64,000 bases of DNA from Actinostola sp. cb2023. Taxonomy: Eukaryota; Cnidaria; Anthozoa; Actiniaria; Actinostolidae. Of this stretch, positions 1-13,667 are shown one piece after another (within the stretch, counting starts at the first letter, position 1; every line of letters begins with the position of its first letter). A model generated the notes under the pieces. The model saw nothing but the letters and a program-made list of their open reading frames with translations. It had not been told where the DNA came from and made no database searches. The position numbers and the translations under genes were made by a program. Where the stretch lies: contig JAUJYZ010000972.1 of the NCBI GenBank assembly GCA_033675265.1, positions 62,001 through 126,000 on the forward strand. The letters run 5' to 3'.

Positions 1-295
1 TGTTCGAGCACCCGTGTAATGTCATTACCACCGCTGATCATAAGTACTGCGTGCTCCGAAAATCGATCATCTAAGCTAACAGAAATCTCGATTGTTGCCA
101 GCATTAAAAGACGGCACGAGTTTCGCTGCTCGATACCCTCATATTTTAATTGTTTAAAATCACATAGAAGAACCCGTACTAGGGAGCTCTAATAACTAGC
201 TGTATGCATGGATGATTGTATTTTGAAAAATGTGGCTCAGTACTGGTTCCCAGACATCCTTCCCGTCACACCTTCTTTGATTCATGATTTGAATC
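1..295. repeat. Dispersed duplicate, copy 1 (partner at 27539)
   Basis: These 295 bases recur at 27539-27835 in direct orientation with only a few substitutions and a 2-base indel. In both places the block runs into the same TIR-type repeat (TATAACACCGTAAAAAAG); in copy 2 about 0.77 kb of extra sequence including a MITE lies between. The left limit is the window edge, so the duplication may extend further. No coding potential is evident. Confidence 0.85.
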
Positions 296-296
296 T

Positions 297-1367
297 ATAA
301 CACCGTAAAAAAGCGTACTAACTTACATGGAAACTAGTATGGTCTGCGTCGGTGTATATGTAGTATTTACAATATGAGTGGCAATGTTGCATCTTATTTA
401 CAATCTCGAGCCGAAGGTGAGAGATTGTAACTAAGATACAACATTGTCACGAATATTGTAAATTACTTATGATATTGTTTAATCATTGTTTGAACCAGGT
501 AGGCGTTTCAACCAGAATTGTAGTCAATATCTGATTGAGATGAAAAGAATATAATAACTGTTCTTTTAGCAATCAATTCTCATTCCGATTGCTTGACCGC
601 AATGAACAATGAAAGCAGTTTGGTATTATAGCTTAGTTAATATATCGATTGTTTAATAAATGTTTTATTTCTTTTCATACTTGGTAGTTTTTGAATAGAG
701 TTGATTGCTCATTGAGTCATATACAAAGAACAAATACGACAAATATGTAATATGAATGCTTTTTCATTTAGAATACATTTACACTTTTGTTTGGTTTTCA
801 AAGGGGGCTTTAATTGTGAATGAAATGCGAACGGAGTTTTGATTCTTTTCAATCAAATCAAGAACAGTTCTCACAGGAAGGTCTTAGAGCTAAGACGGGC
901 ACTTGAGACGATGACTGGCAATTTTCGTAAACTGACAAAAGTGCATCACAAGAAAGTCAGTTGTTGAGGGAATGTGCCCAAACTAGCACAAAGTGGAGTG
1001 TAAAGAGTTTTGAAGACTGGCAGAGTCCCGTAAAAACAAGGTAGCAAGGAAAGAGTCTATTGACTTGTCTTTTTGACACATAAATTCCGTATGAAGTTCT
1101 AGTTCGACTAACATTACTTTACCATCTTCTAATTCGAGGTTCTTGAAAATAACAGCTGCCTAATGAATTATTAATGAATATTATAATAAATGATAAATTC
1201 AAAAGTTAAAATTAAAACTGTACTGATGTTTCGAGGCTTAGCATTCAAAGAAATAGCGTATGCAATACTCCCTCTTTTCAACAACTACCTTTAGCTTTAG
1301 CTCTTCCGACGAAGGGCTAAGGCTCGAAACGTCAGTAAAGTTAGTACTCACTTTTTTACGGTGTTAT
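297..1367. mobile_element. Foldback/TIR repeat, ATAACACCGTAAAAAAG family, long copy
   Basis: The left end ATAACACCGTAAAAAAG is inverted at the right end (CTTTTTTACGGTGTTAT, ending 1367). A short relative lies at 28613-28895 and an end fragment at about 41723. The copy is enlarged by AT-rich sequence at 360-1200, which includes an inverted repeat at about 365-470 around TTTACAAT motifs. Near the right end (1228-1345) a second inverted pair, TGATGTTTCGAGGCTTAG and CTAAGGCTCGAAACGTCA, is shared with the 28.7-kb copy and resembles the non-coding part of Penelope-like elements. Confidence 0.6.
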
Positions 1368-2996
1368 GTAATTCCTTTAATAAAGGGCAAGTAAAGTCTA
1401 AAATTGAACAATTTTCAAATCAAAGTATATCAAATACTAAACTCGAATAATTATGCAAAATTTACAACGAATTACGAATCTCTGTTCGCGAATTTCCCTT
1501 TGAAACTTACTACCTGGTGGCCATGTTGTGACGTCATATCGTCAACCTTCCATGTAACTCAATGATACTCTTAGTCCCTGTGGGAGACGGGAGGAAGTGA
1601 ACCTATTCCATGGCAACTATCGTCCAATCAGATCGAGTTAAAGTCAACGGTCAAATCGGTGTCCAACCCTGACGGCTAACGCATAATCTGAAGCAAAAAG
1701 TGTAGCAGATAATCGGTCATTATTGAGGATTTCATGAGGTTTAACTCGGGATCTGTGGAAATAATGCGGGTTTCTGGAGAGAAGGATCATCGAGCTGTGG
1801 TGCTGAGGGGATTTTGGAGGCAAAGGATGGATTAAACATACAATACAATACAATACAATAACTTTATTTATACACGATTAGGATTAAAGCTGAAAAGCTT
1901 GTGGGGTCGTGTGTAAAACAATGGAAATAAAAATAAAAACTATGTATATAAAATTCTAATGCTAAATAAATAATTACTATACATTCTAATTAAAATACTA
2001 ATAATAATGATTTTCTTGGCCATCGAACACAAGTAATGTCGAGCTGGAGTCACCAGCCTTCTAATATTTATTGACTGGTGGGCTAATTTTTCAAAATAAC
2101 ATCCCTAAATCGCTGTCACGCAGCTACTGTCCACTGTACAATGAAACGATTCCTTGCTGTATCATAATAAAGTTACAAGGAACAGTTTGGAATTTTAAAT
2201 GTGCTGAAATAAAAGCATCGAAGTGTTTATTCCGTGTATTCCTATTCTGGAATAGAGTCAATCGAACACACCCTATGGTTAGGAAGCCTTTTGTTATATT
2301 TCTTTGTTCTAGTCCTAATGTCATTGTGATGTTGAACGGGTCCTGACCGTGCACAATGTTTGTTCAAATTCATTAGAAAATGGCTAAATGAATGAACGGT
2401 CCAAATGTTCTCTATTGGATTACTTATTTAAATATTCTAATATATTTAATTTTGAATTGGAATATATCGGACAAGCAGCCAAAAGAAACGTTTGAGTTCA
2501 GTTGCTCAACCATAGCAAATTGGCAAAACAATGACAAAACAAAAGATTTGTGCACGGTCACGGTTGAAAAAAATGAACAAAGACATATAACAAAAGGTTT
2601 CAGTCCACTCTACTAACTATGCTCAGTCGAAGGTAAATAATGAGATTCAAGGAGTTCTTTCCCAAAGTAAGAGGGAGGTTCAAAAATTAAATTTCATACC
2701 CTAAAAGATACCTAATCGCTTATTTTAACCCCTAAAAGATACGACGAGTATGCCCAATACTTTTATACGGGAGTCTCGGGTCCCCCCCCCCCCGGATTGA
2801 TATCAAGCAATGAGGTCAATCGAACACACCCTAAACTTATATTTCTTATAAAGAAAACACTTACATTTCTACCGTACAATTTGCATATTACTATCGCTTT
2901 CCTCGTCAAAAGCGCAAATGAATTTCTATAAGTTTCGTTTTCAAATAAAAACAAACACGTATGGGCGTGTCTTTCATATTTCAGTACACATATGAT
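1368..2996. other. Gene-free AT-rich stretch with a LINE/SINE-like tail
   Basis: No supported gene was found. At 1840-1875 an (ATACA)n run passes into ACTTTATTTATAC, the reverse-oriented look of a non-LTR retroelement 3' tail; a similar tail lies at 37165-37280. Short reading frames here have no recognisable domains. A poly-C run lies at 2784-2794. Confidence 0.4.
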
Positions 2997-3112
2997 GGGC
3001 TCCCTTCAAGAACAGTGTACTGATCAAAATCTAAATTCTCCTTGAGATTCTTTGAATTTCAAAGGAGAATTTTGGTTTTGATCACAAGTCACTCTGTTCT
3101 TGCAGGGAGCTC
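2997..3112. repeat. Short foldback element
   Basis: Two arms of about 50 bases (GGGCTCCCTTCAAGAACAG at the left, CTGTTCTTGCAGGGAGCTC at the right) are imperfect reverse complements with a short centre, as in a MITE or foldback hairpin. No gene is seen from 3113 to 4213. Confidence 0.65.
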
Positions 3113-4213
3113 TTCAAATAGACAGTATGCTTCCAAAGAAGGTTTTCAAAGTGTTTGCTGTCTGAATCAGCGGAGTTATCAGATAATTGTCGAATTTATA
3201 TATTTCTCAGTTTTGGGATAAAGCGATTTTTGCACTTAATTCCCTTGTGCATATTATAATAGTCGCAAGATTCCCTTATTTATATTCTATCTTACGCGTT
3301 TTCTTATATAGCGAGATGTATTTATAATAAAGAATAGTTCATATTTATAATGTTTTATTGATTTCAATGTGTCCAAAGAAATTCCCATATGACACATCGT
3401 TACAAAATGTGTTGTGTTCAATTGCGTACATGCATTACGATCCATGATGACATCTTTTTCCGGCTGTTTTGTTTGTTTAGGAAAAACACCAGACATCTGA
3501 AGAAAACAAACCAATTGCGCGCTCGATGGCGTCATGATGACGTCATACTTCAACTAACATTTTATTCAAAAACACTACAGAATCCTCAAATTTCTTGCCA
3601 TTTAATTTTTCACCATTCTTGTTCTTTCTTTATCAAAAATCCATAGTTTTTATACAAATAAGGCAAATAGAATAGCTTTTTCCGTGCTTCCACCGGAAGT
3701 GGTAGAGAATTTAATTTGAATAATGATGGCAAATTCGCATATCATTATTTTTAATTAATAGACAATGTTTTTCAATCATTCTGTTTTTATATCAAAATTG
3801 TATCAATTTGTATCACATTCCCAACTTATTTAAGTCAACTTATCATTCTTCAAGTACTTACTTAGTATATCTGGTATATCATAGTTGATCAAAACTTGTT
3901 AACGGTACCTTGTGGCGATGCTTGTTTTCAGTCTCATTAAATATGTAAGGCAGATGTTTTAGCTAAATTAATTGTTGCAATTGGAATTGCTTGTTAAATA
4001 ACACTTAGCAGTCTGGAGAATCGCCCAGTACAGCTAGAAACTCGTCGATAGCAACACAACGGGGAAAACGACAGCGCAAACAGAAATACTAAGGTAAAAT
4101 GGTACATGTATAAGTAACTAACTAACTATCTAACTAAGGATATTGGTAAAGTTTTCTAATTCACAGAAATCAGAAGCAATATACTATAATAATGTTTTAT
4201 AATTATAACAATT

Positions 4214-4574
4214 AATGAGGGTTTATCATGTCATTTCAAAACTCATAGGACAACAAATGATTATCATAGCTGAAAAGAGCTCGTTGAAATTAGTAAAAAT
4301 GTGAAGTTTGGAAAAGATTGCTTCACAAATTGCGAAGATATGGATTTTCAAAAATCGAAATTTTATATGAAAACCTTTGTTGAAGGCAAGAGTTGCCTCG
4401 TAAATTTCCAAAGGTTTTCATATAAAATTTCGATTTTTGAAAATCCATATCTTCGCAATTTGTGAAGCAATCTTTTCCAAACTTCACATTTTTACTAATT
4501 TCAACGAGCTCTTTCCAGGTATGATAATCATTTGTTGTCCTATGAGTTTTGAAATTACATGATAAACCCTCATT
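4214..4574. mobile_element. Near-perfect foldback MITE, 361 bp
   Basis: The left arm beginning AATGAGGGTTTATCATG is repeated inverted at the right end (CATGATAAACCCTCATT) with only a few mismatches over about 170 bases, leaving a loop of a few tens of bases. It carries no reading frame that could be a transposase. Its near-perfect symmetry suggests recent origin or gene conversion between the arms. Confidence 0.75.
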
Positions 4575-5097
4575 GTTTTACAAAGTCATTGCTTTCATTG
4601 CTTTTTCGACGCAATAACCAACTGTACTTCTTCAGGTAACTTAAGAGGAAGTATCTGTAAAAGCGCTCCACTGTATTTCGGGTCAGGAAATAGTTTTCAC
4701 TCAAACTTTCCTCAGAAAACTGGCATGGCACTGAACTTTTGGTAGTTTTGGAAAACTGTTCTCTTAGGAGATATGGTCGCTTACGAGAGTGATCGCAACC
4801 AGAGGTTCAACAATACGTCAAAATGATTTTTTCAATGCACGAACTCTGATGTTGCATCAACTTTGCTCAAGACGAACGGAAGAAGTAACAATAATAATAA
4901 TTTTATTATAACTTTATTCACGTGTCGATATATTTAGCTCTAATTAGTAAGTAATTATTGTGGACAAATAAATATGGTGAGTGACAAACTTCCGGTCATG
5001 TGATAGAAGTATTCTTAGTCATATACAATCTTGTCCCCAGAGCCTGCGTGTCATCTAAGTAAATATGCATTATATAAATTAAATAAAGTCTTCAGAT

Positions 5098-5287
5098 ACA
5101 CCTGTTTTCAAAAACGTTGTCCTTTTACAAAATACAAAATAGTAAAATAGCAAAAAAGGAATTAACTAGAGAAACAAAAGAAATGCACTCAAGCTGAACT
5201 CTGGCTTATTGTTTCTCTAATCAATTCTTTTTTACTATTTTACTATTTTGTATTTTGTAAATGTACAACGTTTTTGAAAACAGGTGT
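5098..5287. mobile_element. Foldback MITE, ACACCTGTTTTCAAAAACG termini
   Basis: ACACCTGTTTTCAAAAACGT at the left is inverted at the right end (ACGTTTTTGAAAACAGGTGT). The inner arms also pair, including matching AATACAAAATAGTAAAATAG tracts. Non-coding. Confidence 0.7.
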
Positions 5288-5394
5288 AATTACTCCAAAA
5301 CAGAATGATGAGGAATTACGGTCTAAATTCTCCCAACTGAACTCACCTAAAAGAAGAAGTTCGAAATACTTACAAGGAAATCAAGGATGATAAT

Positions 5395-5540
5395 AGAAAA
5401 AAATAAATAAAAATAGGAAAAAAAAAAAAAAAAAATAAAAATAAAATAAAAAATAAATAAAATAAAAAATAAAATAAAAATAAATAAAAAATAAATAAAA
5501 TAAAAAATAAAATAAAAATAAATAAAAAATAAATAAGAGC
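5395..5540. repeat. A-rich simple repeat (AAATAAAA)n
   Basis: Irregular AAAATAAA/AAATAAAT runs with a pure poly-A block at about 5419-5435. The Phe/Leu/Tyr-rich frames on the opposite strand are by-products of this composition. Confidence 0.85.
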
Positions 5541-5990
5541 CTCAAAGCCTCTGTAAAAATGATAATTGCAGTACAATGGATTCGGTGACCGGATGTGCTA
5601 TCTAGGTTTTCTATTCTAGCACACACTAACAATCTTTGTGCCATGCAATTAAAAAAAACACTTCATGTACCGACAAAAAAGTGCAACGGATCATATATTT
5701 TTACTTTTCTAATGTTTAAAAAAATACATTTAAAACACAACAGTATTGTGATATATATTTTTGTTTTGCCAGCTTTGTAACTTGATACGTGCAAACAATA
5801 CCTACCCTATTTGAATCATAATATTTGTTTTAAATAATGTTTGAAATTATTTAAGTTATCGTGATAATTTAGCTTTGTCGTTGTCGTTTCTTATTATCCA
5901 GTGATACAGTGAATAACCAACATATTTATATACTTGTATGGTAATATTTATACTTATTGAATTTGTTTATAGAAAAACATCGGCTTAACT

Positions 5991-8283
<2,293 letters not shown>

Positions 8284-8598
8284 TTAGAGTATTTTGTTTT
8301 CTCATCATGCATGTTTTCCATATACTCATTTGTATTTGTTACTGTATTAAGTTAAGTGCCCCTGATTAGTGTACTACTGTGGTACGCTAGAAGTTTTGAG
8401 TTGACACTTTAATAAAGTTTATGTATACACGAACGAATTTAGGGTGGGGCGAAGGAGTCGCACGTCCCCCTTTTGGAAATTCGATTACCTTTTTTGCCAA
8501 TTTTTATTTATTTATATAGAATTTGGCTGAAACCAATGTCCAACCTGAACGCGACGCCCCTCCCCCCTGCAAAATATCTGGATCCGCCCCTAGTACAG

Positions 8599-9306
8599 GT
8601 GTATGTATTGCAAGGAAGGGGAGAGAGTTGTTCAATATACACGACTGGACATACATGGGAAGGGAAGCTGAGGAATAAAATCAGAAATAATTTTAATTAT
8701 CATTCGACTCATGCATTTCTATCCGCAGTTCTGATTGGCTGAAAGACCTGCAAATAACTGCGTACAAATAACGGTCTGAGCATGCGCAATGAAGATTAAG
8801 CAGTGTTCGCTGCAAATAACGGTCTGAGCATGCGCACTTAATTGATCATTCACAGTGTAAACATGGCAGCTCGTTTTACAATATTTTTTCTTGATGTTTA
8901 TATTCAATAAATTCCTTATTGATAGAAATGAGTCGAATGATAAAACAATTATTGAACTCGGTTATCGCAAGATATCGTGATTTTGTCAGTGTCTCGCAGA
9001 TTAATTATTTGCCTCTGCCTTCGGCATCGGCAAATAATTAATCTGCTCGCCACTGACAAATCACGATATTTTGCTCAACCTCGTCCAATAATTGCTTATT
9101 ATTTGATTATTTTCAATGAAACTGATGAACGATTCGGTTTTTGATTTTTTTCGGATTTTCCGATGTATGTATTGCAAGGAAGGGGAGAGAGTTGTTCAAT
9201 ATACACGACTGGACATACATGGGAAGGGAAGCTGAGGAATAAAATCAGAAATAATTTTAATTATTTGATTATTTTCAATGAAACTGATGAACGATTCGGT
9301 TTTTGC
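8599..9306. repeat. Direct repeats bracketing two foldback elements
   Basis: About 100 bases at 8599-8700 (GTATGTATTGCAAGGAAGGG onward) recur at 9161-9262, and 9101-9145 recurs at 9263-9306. Between them lie two inverted repeats: 8701-8939 (CATTCGACTCATGCATTTCT against AGAAATGAGTCGAATG) and 8942-9095, whose arms meet at GCCTTCGGC. The layout suggests a local duplication with foldback insertions. No gene is present. Confidence 0.7.
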
Positions 9307-9456
9307 CACAAGATTTAGATTTTCCTCGTTTTTTGTTGACATTCACTCTTTTAAGAAGAAAAAAAACGTTTATTCTGCAGCCCTAAGATTGAATTATAAT
9401 AAAAAAACATCACTATCAAAAAACGTATACTATAATTACACTATCTATAAATACTA

Positions 9457-9584
9457 TAAAGCCGCATATACAAGGAAAAATTGGCGATATGTTTTTGTCG
9501 TCTACACGAGCAAGTATTCCTTATCAAGGAAAACTTGTCAAGGAAAAATTGTCAAGGAAAATTTGCTCGTGTAGATGCGGCTTA
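9457..9584. mobile_element. MITE, AAGCCGCATCTACACGAGC family, copy 1
   Basis: The right end reads GCTCGTGTAGATGCGGCTTA and the left end is its diverged inverse. Internal units CAAGGAAAA(A/C)TTG repeat. A second copy lies at 30008-30138 in the HSPA14-like gene. Confidence 0.65.
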
Positions 9585-9737
9585 ACCCTTACTTATGCTT
9601 GTTATTTGTTTTGTTATTTTGTAGTACTTTTTATATAGTTCTCAGCTAAAAGGGACGGTAGTTGTCAATTGGGTCTTCAGCCTGTTACTGCCTCCTGTCA
9701 CGCTTTCATTCCTATAATTTATTATTTCCATTTGTAT

Positions 9738-9738
<1 letters not shown>

Positions 9739-9797
<59 letters not shown>
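9739..9797. repeat. (ATT)n microsatellite
   Basis: About 19 uninterrupted triplets. Confidence 0.9.
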
Positions 9798-9868
9798 GTA
9801 ACTCATTGTTATTATTTACTCAGTAGGATGTACTCTCCTATCTCTTTATACCAATACTGTAAAAAAAT

Positions 9869-10505
9869 GTATGTTCCCATAATTTATATCATAAAGTAGA
9901 CAGTACAGTTGGAAATGACAACCAATGATCTTTATTCATATCTAGTTGTACGTTCCCATAATTTATATCATAAAGTAGACAGTACAGTTGGAAAAAGACA
10001 ACCAATGACCTTTATTCATACCTAGTTGTACGTTCCCATAATTTATATCATAAAGTAGACAGTACAGTTGGAAAAGACAACCAATGACCTTTATTCATAC
10101 CTAGTTGTACGTTCCCATAATTTATATCATAAAGTAGACAGTACAGTTGGAAAAGACAACCAATGACCTTTATTCATACCTAGTTGTACGTTCCCATAAT
10201 TTATATCATAAAGTAGACAGTACAGTTGGAAAAGACAACCAATGACCTTTATTCATACCTAGTTGTCCGTTCTCATAATGTATATCATAAAGTAGACAGT
10301 ACAGTTGGAAAAGGCAACCAATGACCTTTATTCATTACTAGTTGTACGTTCCCATAATTTATATTATAAAGTAGACAGTACAGTTGGAAAAGGCAACCAA
10401 TGACCTTTATTCATTACTAGTTGTACGTTCCCATAATTTATATTATAAAGTAGACAGTACAGTTGGAAAAGACAACCAATGACCTTTATTCATATCTAGT
10501 TGTAC
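9869..10505 (-). repeat. 79-bp tandem array from the fucosyltransferase 3' end
   Basis: Eight units start near 9869, 9948, 10028, 10107, 10186, 10266, 10345 and 10424 with 79-80 base spacing. The unit includes TAGTTGTACGTTCCCATAAT and ATGACCTTTATTCATA. Read on the minus strand, each unit repeats the last coding bases of the adjacent fucosyltransferase (ACAACTAG-TATGAATAAA), so each keeps its TAA stop and overlapping AATAAA. Copies are over 90 percent alike, with small runs of shared variants (for example CCGTTCTCATAATG in the sixth). Confidence 0.9.
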
Positions 10506-11823
10506 GTGTGCCATTCCATGGCTGTTTTGCTATAATCTTTTTAATGATATCTTCTTTAATGCCACATTCCTTCTCTGGCCACCAGTATTCTTGCAGCTTG
10601 TCATAAACGCTGAATCTCTTGTCTATATTCAACGCTGCACACAGCTGACACGTCCACGGTGAATCAGTCACAACCTTATATTTCTCTCTCCATTGAAAAT
10701 ATATATTATATTCTTTATCGTTGTTATCTAGTCGTTTAAGATAGTCAGCCAAAGCTTTAATGGTGGGGAAATCTTTCACGTTAATGTACGAGCCTGGGAT
10801 GGCCATTTTATCATAATCAGCCCCTCCCATCACCACTGGGACGATACCTAACGCTAGACTAAACCAGTATTTCTCGGTGATGTAATCAGTACAGAAGGAA
10901 TTCTCAAAGGCAAGAATGAATTTATATCTTTGAAGATGTTTCTTGCAGTCAGGTGAGTTCTTTTTACATACACCTGATATACCGCCAACTCCAATCCCTG
11001 ACTTGCCATACACGTCCACTTTGATCCATATTCGTAGCCTTCTCACGTATTTATCTCTCATCAAACCAGCGTGACTCGACAACCACACCACCAACAAATC
11101 TTTGCTTTCGAGGAATCCTAGAAAGTCGTCGTCTTCCTTGTGGCTCGTAATTGGATAATGATAACCGTATGGTCGAAAGATATCGGCGTCATGGCGATAG
11201 GACATCGTCCAATTAAAAAACCCGTTTATCACGTGATTTTGGGGCACATTTGAAGGACTCTCAGTCGGGAAAAACACCCATCTCTTTTCGGGATTGCGTG
11301 ACAGTTGTAACGCATTCAACTCAGCGCGTGACACCATGTCTGCCGCGTGGAAAAAGACAGCATCCGCTTTTTTGATGTCGGTTTTATTGTACGTCAGCCT
11401 ACAACGAAAGTGAGGGCAACTCATGCCATTCCACTGATTAAGCGATTTTGTATCTTTTACCCACCCCCACGGGAGATCACCGAAGAATCCCGTGTACATG
11501 AGGACTAATTTTTCCCGATCACTCGACGACTTTGAGCCGAACAAACTCACCATTTTGTGCCATAACGAGAGTGTTTGAGGTGTCTGTTTTTTGTTCAGAT
11601 CATTCACTATTCCATCTAGTACTTTAAGACTGTCTTGGTCTATCAATGACTCCATGTATTGTCGAGTTTGTACTGGTGTTCGGGACTTGAATTGAAACTC
11701 GTAGAAAATGATTATTGTTGAGATCAAAGCACAGGTAGTAAGACACCAAGTGATCTTAGAAGTACATCGTGGGCCCTTTGCTGTAGTTCCTTGCTCCATG
11801 TCTAGCCGATTACTTGTATTCAT
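10486..11823 (-). CDS. Alpha-1,3-fucosyltransferase (GT10), type II membrane
   Basis: A 445-residue single coding exon. Proteins of this family transfer L-fucose from GDP-fucose to GlcNAc-containing glycans in the Golgi lumen. Residues about 24-43 (ITWCLTTCALISTIIIF) form the signal anchor, followed by a stem. The acceptor-side domain shows CPHFRCRLTYN (136-146), FFHAADM (157-163), TESPSN (187-192) and FNWTMSYRHDADIFRPYG (203-220). The GDP-fucose signature is FENSFCTDYITEKYW (306-320), then GIVPVVMGGADY. The C-terminal PWTCQLC (389-395) is the usual disulfide region. Just upstream, TTTGCTTGTAG|CGAATG looks like an acceptor, so a non-coding 5' exon is likely. Stop TAA (10486-10488) lies inside AATAAA (10485-10490). 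Paralogue of the gene at 14764, in opposite orientation. Confidence 0.93.
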   Translation of the reverse strand: MNTSNRLDMEQGTTAKGPRCTSKITWCLTTCALISTIIIFYEFQFKSRTPVQTRQYMESLIDQDSLKVLDGIVNDLNKKQTPQTLSLWHKMVSLFGSKSSSDREKLVLMYTGFFGDLPWGWVKDTKSLNQWNGMSCPHFRCRLTYNKTDIKKADAVFFHAADMVSRAELNALQLSRNPEKRWVFFPTESPSNVPQNHVINGFFNWTMSYRHDADIFRPYGYHYPITSHKEDDDFLGFLESKDLLVVWLSSHAGLMRDKYVRRLRIWIKVDVYGKSGIGVGGISGVCKKNSPDCKKHLQRYKFILAFENSFCTDYITEKYWFSLALGIVPVVMGGADYDKMAIPGSYINVKDFPTIKALADYLKRLDNNDKEYNIYFQWREKYKVVTDSPWTCQLCAALNIDKRFSVYDKLQEYWWPEKECGIKEDIIKKIIAKQPWNGTRTTRYE

Positions 11824-12464
11824 TCGCTACAAGCAAACAACGCCGTTGAAGACACGTTTGTGAATTAATGACTCCTGAAATGGTCATAAATTACCATTGA
11901 TTACGTTACTCATATGACTTCTCCTTCAAAAATACTGTATCAATAACGACTAGTTTATCGTACAGGCAATGTATTCAATGACCAGGGGATTTATCTCTTT
12001 GAACTCATACGAGACAGTAACGTGTAGCAGCAACAACTGGAAGACATTCGCTTGTTTTGTAAACTTTTGTTATGCTTCACTTGTTCTCGTCTTCAGCTTA
12101 GCAAATAAGTCACGCAGTATTTATAGTCTGAGTCTGCGCATTACGTACAAGCTTAGACATCACAAAAAGCTGGCCATAACAGCTAGTGCCGATATTATAA
12201 ATCTCTAGATTTGCTAGGAGTGGGATTGATCAAGGATTCCACGACTGAATATAGTTAAAAATGTCATTGATGATCCATGCAAGCGTATTTCTACTGACGA
12301 GTCCGTAGTGCAGTTAACCGGCTCTGAAACTCCATGGATACAAAGTTTATAACATTTGTAAGTATTTACTATGCCATACAGGCTTTATGGATATCTATTA
12401 ATCGAGCTGTAGATGATGACATGAGCTACTTTATGAATTCAAGATTCAAGCTGAATTTGCTTAC
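11824..12464. other. Intergenic/upstream region of fucosyltransferase 1
   Basis: No supported gene or structured repeat was recognised. It would hold the promoter and any 5' untranslated exon of the minus-strand fucosyltransferase; no core promoter motif could be assigned with confidence. Confidence 0.4.
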
Positions 12465-12681
12465 CAGTCACAGTCCCGTTAATACGGACAGTAAAGTGAC
12501 ATGCAAAAGTGTCCGTATTATCCGCACGTCCTTATCAAGCGGGCTTTCATATACTGATCTATATATGGGCTTTTCGTAGGGACAAACAAAACTGTCCGTT
12601 TTAAGCGGGCTTTCATGCAAAACTGTCCATAATAAACGGGTGTCCGTATTAAGTGGATGTCCGTAGAGCGAGGTTCCACTG
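12465..12681. mobile_element. Tigger/pogo-like MITE
   Basis: The right end is TAGAGCGAGGTTCCACTG followed by TA. The inverse CAGTGGAACCTCG is typical of Tigger/pogo-type DNA transposons. The body repeats TCCGTATTA and AAGCGGGCTTTCAT words, and the left end CAGTCCCGTTAATACGGACA is a degenerate inverse. No transposase remains. The same CGAGGTTCCACTGTA end occurs at 53038-53052. Confidence 0.65.
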
Positions 12682-13024
12682 TATAAACAACCACCAAACA
12701 AATCGATGGTGTACCACAGGGATCCCACATTTTACAAAGTTGATTCATGGCAACCCAGGCACAGGCAGCCCGGTCGGGAAACAATTTCAATACTAAAAAA
12801 ATTGCAAGAAAATTTGTGACGTCATCACAAACCAAGATGGCTGCCTCGATGGTTCAGAAGTTTAACTTCCAATGCTAATTAAAAATTTAGAATAAATTCG
12901 ATGCAATTTTTATCAAGATGGATCTTTATTTGTATATATTTAGATTCATACATGTATGTCTGATTATTATACTACTATTACGTAATATTACCTTATAAGG
13001 TCAAGAGAACTCGAAAAATATGGA

Positions 13025-13092
13025 GCCGTATTACCATAGTTCTAAAGCCGTATTACCATAGTTCTAAAAGCCGTATTACCATAGTTCTAAAA
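13025..13092. repeat. 22-23-bp tandem repeat, three copies
   Basis: GCCGTATTACCATAGTTCTA repeated three times with one-base spacing differences. Confidence 0.85.
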
Positions 13093-13388
13093 CTGGTTTC
13101 ACTGCAAAGTTTTGAACATTTTGTGACGTCAAATCCATTGTCAATAAGAGTACAGACAATAGAAAACCGCTTGCGGTTTCTTTTTTACAACAACAAAGTC
13201 AAAAAATCATCCAAAAGCAAGGATAAAGTTTGAAAGAAAAACCGTTTCAAGCGCGCGCTGGCTCCGTGTGCGAGCGATTCGTCATTGTAAAAGAGCGCGC
13301 GGACCTTGAAAGGTTTTGAAATAATTATTAGATAAATTTACTCAAAAACGGACAATTATGTTTTCGTTCAAAGTAGTATAATAAATAA

Positions 13389-13527
13389 CTTATTTGGGGT
13401 TTTTCCCGTAATACGGGCTGATATTTTACTCGTTACTCGCATTTTTCCTCGTCCCTTCGGGACTCGGAAAAATACATTCGCAACTCGTAAAATATCAGCC
13501 CGTATTACGGGAAAAACCCCAAATAAG
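13389..13527. mobile_element. Near-perfect foldback element, CTTATTTGGGGTTTTTCC
   Basis: CTTATTTGGGGTTTTTCCCG at the left is matched inverted at the right (CGGGAAAAACCCCAAATAAG), with arms of about 60 bases meeting near CCCTTCGGG. Non-coding. Confidence 0.8.
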
Positions 13528-13667
13528 ATCTAAATAGTCCTGGTTTCCTTGAAGATTAAGATCTCTTCTCTGATTGGCTACGAGATATTTCCCAGAATCC
13601 TTATTGAGCCAGGAACGGAAGTACTCACATGTTCATTTGATGTAATTGTCATCATAAAATTCGTTTA

